Source of the DNA: Verrucomicrobiota bacterium | GTDB taxonomy: Bacteria > Verrucomicrobiota > Verrucomicrobiia > Opitutales > Opitutaceae | DNA length: 57,483 nucleotides | Assembly: GCA_030605125.1 (NCBI GenBank) | Contig: JAUWBD010000005.1 | Location: 1 to 57,483, forward strand | Reading direction: 5' to 3' | Shown here: piece after piece, positions 45,264-53,921 of the stretch | Layout: the number at the start of each line of letters is the position of its first letter | Position numbering within the stretch: position 1 is the stretch's first letter | The notes under the pieces: model-generated | What the model was told of the DNA's origin: nothing | Database searches by the model: none | The model's input: only the letters and a program-made list of their open reading frames with translations | Translations under genes and position numbers: made by a program

Positions 45264-46034
45264 TCAGTAGAACATGTGCACGTGGCGGTTGAGCACCTCG
45301 CCCTTTTTGAAGGTGCCCACGTGGCCGTCCACGAAGACCACGTTGAGCGTGTCGCCGGAGTGGCGGTAGCGGAGGTGGCCGCCGGTCGCGGGATCGACGT
45401 CGCCCGCGGTGGTGATGGGCTCGTGGGCGGCGCTGGCGTTGGTCGTCGTGCTGTCCGCGGCCGTGATGCTGTAGAAATTGGAGTGCGCGCCCCCATGCGC
45501 CTGCTGCGGCCCGTCCGCCATGAGGATGACCTCCGACGGACGCGGGATCGAGCCCATGCGGACCAGCTTTTTGGAACTGGCGCCGGTGCCGATGTCGGCT
45601 TCGTTTGGCATCACGCGCGGGTGGGCGGAGTAGGAGGAACGGTTGAAGTTGGCCTCGGTGGGAATGATCGTGCGGCTCGGGCAGACGGCCAGCCCGCTAC
45701 GGGCGCCTTCCGCGATGTTGTTCCCGTTGCCGGTCGAGCCGAAATAGGGCCGGAGAAACTGCACCCAGACCTGGCCGCCGGCCTCGCCGCTCGGGCCCCC
45801 GGCGATCGCCTGGGTGGGCGGGTAGAAGCCGCGCTCGTTGCCATAGATCTGGATCGCAAGACCGATCTGGCGGAGGTTGCTCTTGCAAGCGGCGGAGCGC
45901 GCCGATTCGCGCACGCGGCCGACGGTGGGGATGATGATCGCGGCGAGGATGCCGATGATCGCGATCACGGTGAGCAGCTCGATCAGCGTGAAGCCGCGGG
46001 CGGAGGAGAGGAGGTGGGGACGGATCGGGGTCAT
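45264..46034 (-). CDS. Prepilin-like protein with type II/IV leader and H-x(n)-DG end
   Basis: 256 aa. The leader [24 protein letters not shown] holds the prepilin peptidase site (G followed by FTLIE) and the hydrophobic helix. The C-terminal [17 protein letters not shown] is the H-x-DG signature of a large PVC-bacteria prepilin-like family (here ten residues between H and DG, usually nine). Such proteins are processed by the prepilin peptidase and go to the envelope. Sitting among glycoside hydrolases, it may help present or export the GH5 enzymes. Confidence 0.9.
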   Translation of the reverse strand: MTPIRPHLLSSARGFTLIELLTVIAIIGILAAIIIPTVGRVRESARSAACKSNLRQIGLAIQIYGNERGFYPPTQAIAGGPSGEAGGQVWVQFLRPYFGSTGNGNNIAEGARSGLAVCPSRTIIPTEANFNRSSYSAHPRVMPNEADIGTGASSKKLVRMGSIPRPSEVILMADGPQQAHGGAHSNFYSITAADSTTTNASAAHEPITTAGDVDPATGGHLRYRHSGDTLNVVFVDGHVGTFKKGEVLNRHVHMFY

Positions 46035-46090
46035 GGGGGAATGAACGGACGATGATCCACGCGCACGGTGAACTCCACCCCCGCGAAAGT

Positions 46091-46100
46091 TAACCCGTTA
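46091..46100 (-). promoter_or_regulatory. LacI-type operator candidate A
   Basis: TAACGGGTTA on the minus strand (within AGTATAACGGGTTAACT), 57 bp before the prepilin-like start. One of five TAACGVGTDA sites in the glycan-utilisation locus. Confidence 0.55.
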
Positions 46101-46131
46101 TACTGCGGCTGCCGTTTTCCACGTAGGCGCC

Positions 46132-46141
46132 TAACGCGTGA
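46132..46141 (+). promoter_or_regulatory. LacI-type operator candidate B, upstream of GH5-1
   Basis: TAACGCGTGA, exactly 112 bp from its first base to the GH5-1 start codon. Identical core and spacing to candidate C. Confidence 0.6.
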
Positions 46142-46243
46142 ACCTCGGCGTAGCTCGCCGCGCTGCGCGTCCTGCCGTCATCAACGCCCCCGCCGCCCGG
46201 CGCCCCCTTTTGCCGTGCGCCAAACCCCCAACCCCCGAACCCC

Positions 46244-47968
46244 ATGAAAAAAACCCACCGCAATCGACCGCGGGTGCTCGCTTTCGCGTGCGCCCTTCTC
46301 GCAGGAATCGGCCTCGGCCACGCAACCCTTCGCGCCGCGACCGCGGCGACCCTGCACGCCGAAATGGGAGCCGGCATCAATTACGGCCAATACTACGAGA
46401 CGGATCGTTCGAATATCGCCAAGCTCCCGATCGACGCGTTGAAGTTCACGACGATCCGCCAGCATGGCTTCAAGCATGTGCGCATCCCGGTTTCGTGGGG
46501 TCTGCGCCTAGAATGGAAGGGCGCGGACGCTCGCGCGAGAGTTCACCGCGACTTTATGGACAGCGTGAAGATGTCCGTGGATCGGGCGCTCGACGCGGGC
46601 TTGATCGTGATCCTCAACACCCACCACGAAGACTGGTTTCAGAAGTATTACACCCTGGAGAACAACGCGCGTATCCGGCTGACGAACGGGAAATTCGAAA
46701 TCGCGTCGCCGAGCCAGGGCGGCCGTCTCGCGCTCCATGTCTACGAGGACATCTGGCACCACATCGCGGAACGATTCAGGGGGCACGAGCGATACGAGAG
46801 ATTGATATTCGAAGGGCTCAACGAGCCGCGGATCGCGGAAAACAGCACCCTCGGCGATTTCACGAACTCACAGGTGAACATTCTGAACCAGCAGATCTTC
46901 GGAATTGTTCAGACGTATCCCAATCAGGGCAATCGCCGCGTTTACATGATGACGGTCAACAACGCGAACAACGCCATGTCCTTCAAGCACCTCACCCTTC
47001 CCGAATATCTGAATTGGCCAGACGACCAAGTGCGGGACCAGCTCATGGTGACGATCCACTACTACCATAGCCAAGATTGGACGCACGCAGAGATCGCCGA
47101 TAAGCCGAATTGGGGCACCGAGAAGGATTACGGACAGCTTATTGAACGCTTCAAGTGGATCACGCCCGATTTGCCGGACAAGTTCACCCCCGCCTCGTCA
47201 AAGCTCGTCGGAGTGAAGGTAAACATCGGCGAGTTTGGTATCCGGCACCAGAGGCCAAACGGCGCCGGCGCGAGCAACCGAAACCTGAGCTCCGTGCTCG
47301 AATGGTATCGCGTGGTTGCCGCCGCCGCCAAGCACCACGGCCACAGCTACACGGTGTGGTGCGACAACGGCTGGTTTCGCGTCTTCAACCGCAACGACGG
47401 CACCGGGGGCAGCTTTAACTGGGGAGATAGCTACCAGTCGGAGATCTGGAAAATGGTCACGCTGCACGAGAACCGGTGGCGGCTGAAGAGCGCGCTCAAT
47501 TCGTCGTGGAATCTCGCGTCCTCGGGTCTTACGTGGTCGCCCTGGGTGCTCAAGAACGCGAGCGGGATTGATCAGTTTCAGCAATTCCAGTTCCAGGTGG
47601 ATCCGGGAATAAAGCTGACGGAGGTGCGCGACAAGCTGCGCTACCCGGCGCTGCGAAACTTCGGAGCGGGCAAGTTCCTCGACGTCGAGAACGAGGGCAG
47701 CCCGGGAGATGGCAACGCGATCCGCAATCGCGACGGCGTGCTCGACTCGGCCCTCGACCACTACGTGGCGCTTGAACACGGCCCCGAGGGCGGCGGACGC
47801 TACTCGCTGACGATCCCGTTGCCGGCCCCGCTCTACCACGACATGCCCGGCGCACGCCGCGTAATCCGGGTGCCGGAAAACGCCGGCCCCGGCACCGCCG
47901 CCACGCTCTGGCGCTTCAGCGCGACCAACGCCACCGGCCAGCGCTGGCGCCTCGAGCAGGTGCGGTGA
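46244..47968 (+). CDS. Secreted GH5 glycoside hydrolase (paralogue 1)
   Basis: 574 aa. Signal peptide at residues 1-32. The GH5 barrel has HVRIPVSWG, VILNTHHEDWF, FEGLNEPR with acid/base Glu194, TIHYYHSQDWTH and VNIGEFGIRH with nucleophile Glu330, then TVWCDNGWFRVFN. Residues from about 415 on form a second domain ending in GQRWRLEQ, like a ricin-type trefoil. Endo-acting on cellulose, mannan or xyloglucan is likely; subfamily not known. Its upstream 115 bp resembles that of paralogue 2. Confidence 0.92.
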   Translation: MKKTHRNRPRVLAFACALLAGIGLGHATLRAATAATLHAEMGAGINYGQYYETDRSNIAKLPIDALKFTTIRQHGFKHVRIPVSWGLRLEWKGADARARVHRDFMDSVKMSVDRALDAGLIVILNTHHEDWFQKYYTLENNARIRLTNGKFEIASPSQGGRLALHVYEDIWHHIAERFRGHERYERLIFEGLNEPRIAENSTLGDFTNSQVNILNQQIFGIVQTYPNQGNRRVYMMTVNNANNAMSFKHLTLPEYLNWPDDQVRDQLMVTIHYYHSQDWTHAEIADKPNWGTEKDYGQLIERFKWITPDLPDKFTPASSKLVGVKVNIGEFGIRHQRPNGAGASNRNLSSVLEWYRVVAAAAKHHGHSYTVWCDNGWFRVFNRNDGTGGSFNWGDSYQSEIWKMVTLHENRWRLKSALNSSWNLASSGLTWSPWVLKNASGIDQFQQFQFQVDPGIKLTEVRDKLRYPALRNFGAGKFLDVENEGSPGDGNAIRNRDGVLDSALDHYVALEHGPEGGGRYSLTIPLPAPLYHDMPGARRVIRVPENAGPGTAATLWRFSATNATGQRWRLEQVR

Positions 47969-47990
47969 CGGGCGCCAAAGCCCATGTTCC

Positions 47991-48026
47991 GGGCGGGAGC
48001 GTGCCGGCCACGGCGCGCTCCCGCCC
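47991..48026 (+). terminator. Candidate terminator after GH5-1
   Basis: An 11-bp perfect stem GGGCGGGAGCG / CGCTCCCGCCC with a 14-base loop, about 20 bp after the GH5-1 stop. It has no T-run, so strength is uncertain. Confidence 0.5.
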
Positions 48027-48120
48027 CTGGAAGCGCGGTGAGGAAGGTTACAGCCATGGCGGCCAGCGTATTCAAAATGTGGTGACTATTCGGAGGACGG
48101 GCGAGGTCTGCCGTTCGGTA

Positions 48121-48130
48121 TAACGCGTGA
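48121..48130 (+). promoter_or_regulatory. LacI-type operator candidate C, upstream of GH5-2
   Basis: TAACGCGTGA, 112 bp from its first base to the GH5-2 start codon, preceded by GGTA so that TATAAC overlaps it. Confidence 0.6.
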
Positions 48131-48232
48131 AGCTCGGCGCGGCTCGCCGCGCGGCCGCGCCCGCCGTCATCAATGCCTCGCCGCGCGGCCCGCCCCTTTG
48201 GCCGGCGGCTCAACCCCCAACCCAAAACCCCC

Positions 48233-50017
48233 ATGAACATCCGCCTGCTCTCGCGGTCGCGCACCGTCGCGGCCCTCCTGCTCGCCGGTCTCGGCGCCTT
48301 CGTCGCCAAGCTCGACGCCTGGACCTCCCACCAGCTCCACGACATGATGGGTCGTGGCATCAACTACGGCCAATATTACGACAACCAAGGCCAACGCCAC
48401 AACTCGACGCTCGGGGCGATCCCGCTCGAGCATTTCGAGGCCATCCGCGCCGCCGGCTTCAGCCACGTGCGCCTCCCGGTGACCTGGGGATACCGCATGT
48501 ATTTCCCCTCCGGCTCAAGCGGCTCGCCCGCGGTGAAGAGCGCCTTCCTCGCCAGCGTGAAGGCCTCCGTGGACAACGCCCTCGACGCCGGCCTCGTGGT
48601 CATCCTCAACAGCCACCACGAGCGCTGGTTTCAATACTACTGGGCGGCCAAGGGCGACCAGCAGGACATCCGCCTGCGCGAGAGCGGCACCGAGCCGCAC
48701 TCCGGCTCCAAGCCCTGGGACTACGTGCCCACCGCCCGCGCCTCCGGCGGACGCAAGGCCTCCGAGATCTACCAGGCGCTCTACGCCCAGCTCGCCCAAA
48801 CCTTCAACACGCCCAAATACGACAAGCTGATCTTCGAGGGCCTCAACGAACCGCGCAAGCAGGTGGAGGACAAGGACGGCTCGGGCGGCTTGATCGACGC
48901 CTTCCCGCTCAACCAAACCGGTCATGGAAGAGTGAATACGGTGAACGCGATGCTCTTCGCCGTGGTGCAGGACAACTACCAGACCAGCCACGGCGCGCGA
49001 CGGACCTACCTGATGACCGTGAACGACATGAACAACGCCTACTCCTTCCGCCACCTCACGATGCCCGAATACGGCGGCTGGAACATCGAGCAACGGCGCA
49101 ACCGGCTGATGATCACGCTGCACTATTACCACTCGATGCCGTGGACCCACGACGAGAGCCCGCACCAGAACACCTGGGGCTCCGGGGGCAACGCCGAGGC
49201 CGACTACGATCAGCTCCGGGCGCGGCTCGACATGATCGTCTCCACCAACCCCTCGAACTTCAACCAGGCCAACTCGCCCCTTGTCGGCGTGCCGGTGAAC
49301 ATCGGCGAATTCGGTGTCGCCCACCGCCAGCGCACCACGCGCAACACCGACGACGTGCTCGAATGGTATCGGGCGGTGAGCGCGGCCGCGCTGGAACGGA
49401 ACCTCTCCGCCACCGTGTGGTGCGACAACGGCTGGTTTCGCGTGTTTAACCAGACCAACGGCACCTTCACGCATCCGGGAGAGCCGGACTACGTGAACGA
49501 GATCTGGAAGCAGGTGACGCTCTTCGAGAACCGCTGGCGGCTTGTCAGCAAGGCCAACTCCTCCCACCGGCTCGCGGTGGACGCGAACGCCGACTTCACG
49601 AAGTGGTATCTGCGCGCCGCCGCCACGGGCAACAGCCAGATCTTCACCTTCGAGGTGGATCCCGCCGCGCGGCTGTCGGCCAACGATCGCATCAAATACT
49701 TCGCGCTACGCAGCGAAAACGGCGCGCCGAACGGGCGCTACATCGACCTCGCGAACAACTCGAGCGCGAGCGGCACGCAGGTGCAGAGCAGCACCGCCTC
49801 GCTGGACACCGTGCTCGATCACTACGTGTTTCTCGGGTTTGAGAACGGCACCGGCTCCTTCCGCGTGGTCACGCGGCTCAATCAGCAGGAGTATCCGGAG
49901 ACCACGGCGAACGACATGGTGGTCGCCGCTCCGGGAGGCCTGAACACGATCGCCGTGCTCAACGCCCGCGCCGGAAACAACAACCAGCGCTGGGTGCTGG
50001 AGAAGGCGCCGAACTGA
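48233..50017 (+). CDS. Secreted GH5 glycoside hydrolase (paralogue 2)
   Basis: 594 aa from ATG 48233. Signal peptide at residues 1-30. The barrel mirrors paralogue 1: HVRLPVTWGY, VILNSHHERWFQYYW, FEGLNEPRKQ (acid/base Glu206), TLHYYHSMPWTHDE, VNIGEFGVAH (nucleophile Glu359), TVWCDNGWFRVFN. It has a longer loop at residues 145-180 and the same C-terminal trefoil-like domain ending in NNQRWVLEK. Tandem duplication with the promoter region seems the simplest origin. Confidence 0.92.
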   Translation: MNIRLLSRSRTVAALLLAGLGAFVAKLDAWTSHQLHDMMGRGINYGQYYDNQGQRHNSTLGAIPLEHFEAIRAAGFSHVRLPVTWGYRMYFPSGSSGSPAVKSAFLASVKASVDNALDAGLVVILNSHHERWFQYYWAAKGDQQDIRLRESGTEPHSGSKPWDYVPTARASGGRKASEIYQALYAQLAQTFNTPKYDKLIFEGLNEPRKQVEDKDGSGGLIDAFPLNQTGHGRVNTVNAMLFAVVQDNYQTSHGARRTYLMTVNDMNNAYSFRHLTMPEYGGWNIEQRRNRLMITLHYYHSMPWTHDESPHQNTWGSGGNAEADYDQLRARLDMIVSTNPSNFNQANSPLVGVPVNIGEFGVAHRQRTTRNTDDVLEWYRAVSAAALERNLSATVWCDNGWFRVFNQTNGTFTHPGEPDYVNEIWKQVTLFENRWRLVSKANSSHRLAVDANADFTKWYLRAAATGNSQIFTFEVDPAARLSANDRIKYFALRSENGAPNGRYIDLANNSSASGTQVQSSTASLDTVLDHYVFLGFENGTGSFRVVTRLNQQEYPETTANDMVVAAPGGLNTIAVLNARAGNNNQRWVLEKAPN

Positions 50018-50030
50018 AGACAAGGCAAAG

Positions 50031-50061
50031 GCGCCTGGAGGGGCGGCGTCCCTCCAGGCGC
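50031..50061. terminator. Hairpin between convergent genes
   Basis: Perfect 12-bp stem GCGCCTGGAGGG / CCCTCCAGGCGC with a 7-base loop, between the GH5-2 stop and the 3' end of the minus-strand secreted protein. No T-run on either side. Confidence 0.6.
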
Positions 50062-50083
50062 AACGCGGCCTCCCGCCGGAGGT

Positions 50084-50842
50084 TCAGGGCGTGGTCACCG
50101 TGAGCCGTCCGAGGCTCGCGCTCATGTAGGTGTCGGGGATCGCCGCGGCGTGGTTGCGCCGCGCCTCGAGCACGAGCGCGCTCGGGCCGCCGGTCGCCCA
50201 GTCGCCGGCGCGCAGGTCCATGACGCCGCTGCGCGTGATCTCGCCCTGCGCGCCGCTGGTGCGGATGGTGAGCGTGTAGGTGATGGAGCCCGGCTTCGCA
50301 TGCGGGTCGAGGCTCAGGCGAAAACCGGTGGCGCGGCCGTCGAAGCGCGCGAAGGCGGTCGCGCCGCGCTGCGAGCCCGACACGTCTTCCGCGGCGAGTT
50401 TGTCCACCGGGCCGGTCTTGAAGCCGAGCATCGCCGCGCCGGGCACGAAGCGGATGCTGAGCGACTGCGCGGCCATGTTTTGCCGCAGCTCGGAGGAGTT
50501 GAGCGAGACGCGAAAGACCGCCTCGTTGTCCGGGATGCCCTTCGAGTCGAGCACCATGTCCTCGACGGTGATCGTGATCGGGCGCACGAAAAAGTTGAGC
50601 CGCTCGTCGAGCGCGGTGTTGAGCCCGGCGAAGGTGTAGGAGGCGTTGGTGGCGAAGAGGGTGAGCGAGCCGTTGTTCTCGAACACGCCGTTGTCGCCGG
50701 TGATCGCCTGGAGTTTCCAGAGACCGGGCGCGGCGGCGTGGCCGGAGGGGTTTCCGTCGTCGAAGGTGTCGTCGATGATCGTGCGCGGCGCGGCGACGAC
50801 GAGGAGCGGGGCGAGGAGGGCGAGAGGCAGCAGGGTTTTCAT
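50084..50842 (-). CDS. Secreted protein of unknown function
   Basis: 252 aa. Signal peptide (MKTLLPLALLAPLLVVAA), then a mostly beta sequence: IIDDTFDDGNPSG, NGSLTLFATNASYTFAGL, RPITITVEDMVLDSKG, LSIRFVPGAAMLGFKTG and a C-terminal SLGRLTVTTP. This suggests a beta-sandwich or concanavalin-like module, perhaps carbohydrate-binding. No family was recognised. It lies 30 bp downstream of the GH10 gene in the same direction and is probably co-transcribed with it. Confidence 0.65.
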   Translation of the reverse strand: MKTLLPLALLAPLLVVAAPRTIIDDTFDDGNPSGHAAAPGLWKLQAITGDNGVFENNGSLTLFATNASYTFAGLNTALDERLNFFVRPITITVEDMVLDSKGIPDNEAVFRVSLNSSELRQNMAAQSLSIRFVPGAAMLGFKTGPVDKLAAEDVSGSQRGATAFARFDGRATGFRLSLDPHAKPGSITYTLTIRTSGAQGEITRSGVMDLRAGDWATGGPSALVLEARRNHAAAIPDTYMSASLGRLTVTTP

Positions 50843-50872
50843 GGGTAACGGTGGAGGGGCGGCGGTGTGGTT

Positions 50873-52654
50873 TCAGGCAAGGTCGAGCGCCAGCGGCGCG
50901 TTCGCGCCGGGGCGGTGCGCGATGGTCTGGGTGCGGCGCGAGCCGTCGGCGCGGGTGAGGGTCACCTCGTAGTCGCCGTAGAAGGCGGCGGGGAGCTCGC
51001 AGGCGCCGTCACGGTCGGTCTCGGCGGAGGCGTGGGTGTGCCAGGTGCGCTTGAGCAGCTCGCGGAGCGCGCGTGCGTTGGGCTTTTCGCTCCAGTCCTT
51101 GCGGAAGAGCGCGGCGGAGGGCCACCAGTGCTCGCCGGCCCAGAAGCCCCACATCTGCAGGCCGATGGTGCTCGGGTGGCTGAAGACGGCGGTGAAAAAA
51201 TCGTGGAGATACTCGGCCTGCAGCTCCTCGTCGTCCGCCGCCATGTCAAACTCGGTGATGCGCACCGGCAGCCCGAGCGTCGCGGCGTAGTGGTCGAGCG
51301 TCTTGAGGAGCGAGGCGGGCGGGCAGGGGATGCCGCCGATGTGCGACTGGAGGCCGAGGCCGCCGAGCGGCGCGCCCTGCTCGAGCAGCCGGCGGGCGGT
51401 CTTCACGAAGTGCGCGACGTGCTGCGGATCGCTGTCGATATCGTGCGTGCCCCAGTCGTTGAGGAAAAGCGGCACCTGCTCGCCGAGCACGTCGCGCGCG
51501 GTCTGGAACCACTCGGCCATGATGCCGTCGCCGAAGCGCGCCATGAGGTCGTTGTGGTTGAAGGGCTCGTTGACGACGTCCCACTCCTTCACGAGGCCGC
51601 GGGTGGCGAAGGCGATGTCGGTGATGTGCTCACGCACGAGCTGCGGGATCGCGGCGTCGCCGGCGGTGTCGCGCAGGCGGGTGATGTGCGGCGGCAGGTG
51701 TTTCCAGCTCGGCCAGAGGAAGACGTGGCCGCGCACGGCGATGTGCCGTTCGCGCAGCCAGCGCAGGCCGGCGAGGGTGGCCTCGCGCGGCAGCGAGTTG
51801 CCCGAGGCGCCGATCCACTTGGCCCACTTGAGGTCGTTTTCCGGGCAGGCGGCGTTGAAGAGCTCGAGAAACACCTCGCGGTAGCGGGCGGCGTCGGGCG
51901 AGGGGTCGGCGACGAATTTGAGCGGGATGCAGGTGCCGAACTCGTAGGCGTGGCGGACGAGCCGGGCCTCGACGCGCAGGCCGGGCGCGGGCCGGCCGGT
52001 GTCGGTGAGCGCGCGGAGGAGCAGGGGGCCGCGCCGGTGCCGGCGGATGCGCGCCTCGGCCTCGGCGCGCCAGGGGGCGTCGGTGGCGCGGCCGGCGTAG
52101 GTGACGCGGGTGAAGGGCAGGTCGGCGAGCGAGACGCGGTCGCCGTAGTGAATGACGGATACATCGCGCACCTCGACGGTTTGTTCGTGGTAGCCGAAGC
52201 CGAGCACCACCTCGACCGTGCCGGCCGGGCAGTCGCGCGGGAAACGCACGGGTAGGTGCAGCTCGCGCCAGGCGGCGCCGACGGCGAAGCGGGCCTCGGC
52301 GGGGCGCATGAAGACGCCGCCGTGGTTTTGCACGGTGACGGCGAGCGAGGCCTCGGCGGTCTCATGCGTCACGCGGGTGGCCCGGGCCTCGACGCGGACG
52401 AGGGCGACGTCGCCCTTGGCCACGGGGTGGGCGAGCACGGCGAGGAGTTTTACCGAATTGGGCGGGGGTGCGGTGCGAAGGGTGGCGACGCGCCAGCCGC
52501 CGGCGGAGGAAGGGGCCGCGGCGCCGCCTCCGGTTCGATCAAAGCGGGCGGCATCGGGCTCGGACGAGGCGGGCTGGAAGGCCTGGGTCCAGGCGGTCGC
52601 GAGCAGGCTGGTGAGGACCGGCGGGGCGGAATCGGCGGCGGCAAGCGGTTGCAT
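50873..52654 (-). CDS. GH10 endo-beta-1,4-xylanase
   Basis: 593 aa. Residues 15-170 are a beta-rich module (CBM-like), 180-235 a linker, then the GH10 barrel: YEFGTCIPLKFVAD, FNAACPENDLKWAKW, RGHVFLWPSW, WDVVNEPFNHND with acid/base Glu363 and LPVRITEFDM with nucleophile Glu468. After about residue 545 there is a small beta domain. No signal peptide is visible at the N-terminus, unusual for a xylanase. Operator candidate D lies 72 bp upstream of its start. Confidence 0.93.
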   Translation of the reverse strand: MQPLAAADSAPPVLTSLLATAWTQAFQPASSEPDAARFDRTGGGAAAPSSAGGWRVATLRTAPPPNSVKLLAVLAHPVAKGDVALVRVEARATRVTHETAEASLAVTVQNHGGVFMRPAEARFAVGAAWRELHLPVRFPRDCPAGTVEVVLGFGYHEQTVEVRDVSVIHYGDRVSLADLPFTRVTYAGRATDAPWRAEAEARIRRHRRGPLLLRALTDTGRPAPGLRVEARLVRHAYEFGTCIPLKFVADPSPDAARYREVFLELFNAACPENDLKWAKWIGASGNSLPREATLAGLRWLRERHIAVRGHVFLWPSWKHLPPHITRLRDTAGDAAIPQLVREHITDIAFATRGLVKEWDVVNEPFNHNDLMARFGDGIMAEWFQTARDVLGEQVPLFLNDWGTHDIDSDPQHVAHFVKTARRLLEQGAPLGGLGLQSHIGGIPCPPASLLKTLDHYAATLGLPVRITEFDMAADDEELQAEYLHDFFTAVFSHPSTIGLQMWGFWAGEHWWPSAALFRKDWSEKPNARALRELLKRTWHTHASAETDRDGACELPAAFYGDYEVTLTRADGSRRTQTIAHRPGANAPLALDLA

Positions 52655-52725
52655 AGGGGAGGCACCGGGTAGGTGCTCCGGAGCAGTGTGCCCGGCGCCG
52701 AGGGCGAGCCGACGCCGTCGGTGCT

Positions 52726-52735
52726 TTACTCGTTA
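52726..52735 (-). promoter_or_regulatory. LacI-type operator candidate D, upstream of GH10
   Basis: TAACGAGTAA on the minus strand, directly after the LacI-1 stop and 72 bp before the GH10 start. It forms a longer palindrome CTCGT-TAG-ACGAG. Confidence 0.55.
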
Positions 52736-52741
52736 GACGAG

Positions 52742-53779
52742 TTACGAGGCGGAGGCGGTGATCGCGGCGCGGGGGCAGGTGGGGCCGTCGCGCCAGACGC
52801 CCTCGATCAGCACGGATTTGGGCGTCTCGGGGATGCCGCGGCGGTTTTGGTTGATCTGCTCGACGAGCAGATCGACGGCGGCCGCGCCGACTTTTTCCGG
52901 CTGCTGGTTGATGCCGGCGAAATCGCCGCGCTCGGGCGTGTAGTCGAGATAGACATACGCCACGTCCTGCGGCACGCGCACGCCCGCCTGCTTCAGCCAG
53001 GCGAGGATCGGCACGTGGGTGGTGACGATCACCTCGGGCCGCTGGCGCTCGTGCCAGGCGAGGAAGGGCTCGCGCTCGAATTCATCGATCACGAGCGGAG
53101 CGAGTTTCTTCAGCTTCGGGTGCCGGGCGAGAAAGCCGAGGTAGGTGGAGAGCCAGATGTGCTCGGTCTTGTCGTCCACGATTTGCGGAATGGCGAAGCC
53201 GATGCGGGTGAAGCCGCGGTCGCGGCAGGCGGCGAGGGCGGTGTTGATGCTGTGAAAACCGCTGTTGGCGATGTGGTGCGTGGGGACCTCGTTGAAGGAC
53301 CAGCCGAGGGCGACGGTGGAGAAGCGGCTCCAGTCGAGGCCGAGCCGGTGGCCGTGCTCGGGCAGCGGGGCGATGAGCACGCCGGGGATGCCGCGCGTCT
53401 CCAGGATGGTGCTCATGCGTGCGCCGGAGTGGGCGGCCTCGCCCATCCAATGCTCTTCCAAGCCGTAGCCCAGCTCGGCGGCGCGGGCTCGGGCGCCGGC
53501 GTGGTAGCGGGGGAAGACGGGGATCGAGCGCCAGCCGTCGCGGGTGGGGAAGGCGGTGAGGAAACAGAGGTTGTAGGACGAGCCGGTGCGGCGTTTGGCA
53601 CGCAGGCTGACCATGAGCGCGCTCACCATGGGGTTGGGCTTGTAGCCGAGCTCGTCGGCGACGCGGGCGATCTTGGCGCGCATCTCCTCGGAGATGCGGC
53701 GGCTGCCGCGCAGGCCGAGCGAAACCGTGACCTTGGAGACCTTCAGGCGCCGGGCGATGGTTTCGAGGGTGACGGCCAT
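52742..53779 (-). CDS. LacI-family transcriptional regulator 1
   Basis: 345 aa from ATG 53779 (MAVTLETIARRLKVSKVTVSLGLRGSRRISEEMRAKI); a start 36 bp earlier is possible. The HTH and hinge (GYKPNPMVSALMVSL) are typical LacI, followed by a periplasmic-binding-protein-like sugar domain ending NQNRRGIPETPKSVLIEGVWRDGP. It is adjacent to GH10 and paralogous to LacI-2 over its full length. Confidence 0.93.
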   Translation of the reverse strand: MAVTLETIARRLKVSKVTVSLGLRGSRRISEEMRAKIARVADELGYKPNPMVSALMVSLRAKRRTGSSYNLCFLTAFPTRDGWRSIPVFPRYHAGARARAAELGYGLEEHWMGEAAHSGARMSTILETRGIPGVLIAPLPEHGHRLGLDWSRFSTVALGWSFNEVPTHHIANSGFHSINTALAACRDRGFTRIGFAIPQIVDDKTEHIWLSTYLGFLARHPKLKKLAPLVIDEFEREPFLAWHERQRPEVIVTTHVPILAWLKQAGVRVPQDVAYVYLDYTPERGDFAGINQQPEKVGAAAVDLLVEQINQNRRGIPETPKSVLIEGVWRDGPTCPRAAITASAS

Positions 53780-53911
53780 GGGGTGGGGTGGCCGTTTTTT
53801 CAGGGCAAGGGGCATGGCGGGGCAACCAAAAGCGCCGCGGCGAAGGCGGGCGCTTTTCGGGGCGACGCCAGCAGGCGGCGCGCGCGGCCGCGGTGCAAGG
53901 GGCGGGAAAGT

Positions 53912-53921
53912 TTACCCGTTA
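53912..53921 (-). promoter_or_regulatory. LacI-type operator candidate E, upstream of LacI-1
   Basis: TAACGGGTAA on the minus strand; its first three bases are the stop codon of LacI-2. It is 133 bp before the LacI-1 start and could give autoregulation. Confidence 0.5.

Larger units (their letters stand above)
46035..46243. other. Divergent regulatory region (prepilin-like / GH5-1)
   Basis: Holds two operator candidates and a block of about 115 bp before GH5-1 that is clearly related to the region before GH5-2. Confidence 0.7.

Noticed and set aside
50867-52255. 462-codon plus-strand frame opposite GH10
   Set aside because: Gly/Ala/Val/Glu-rich shadow; GH10 has both catalytic residues on the minus strand.
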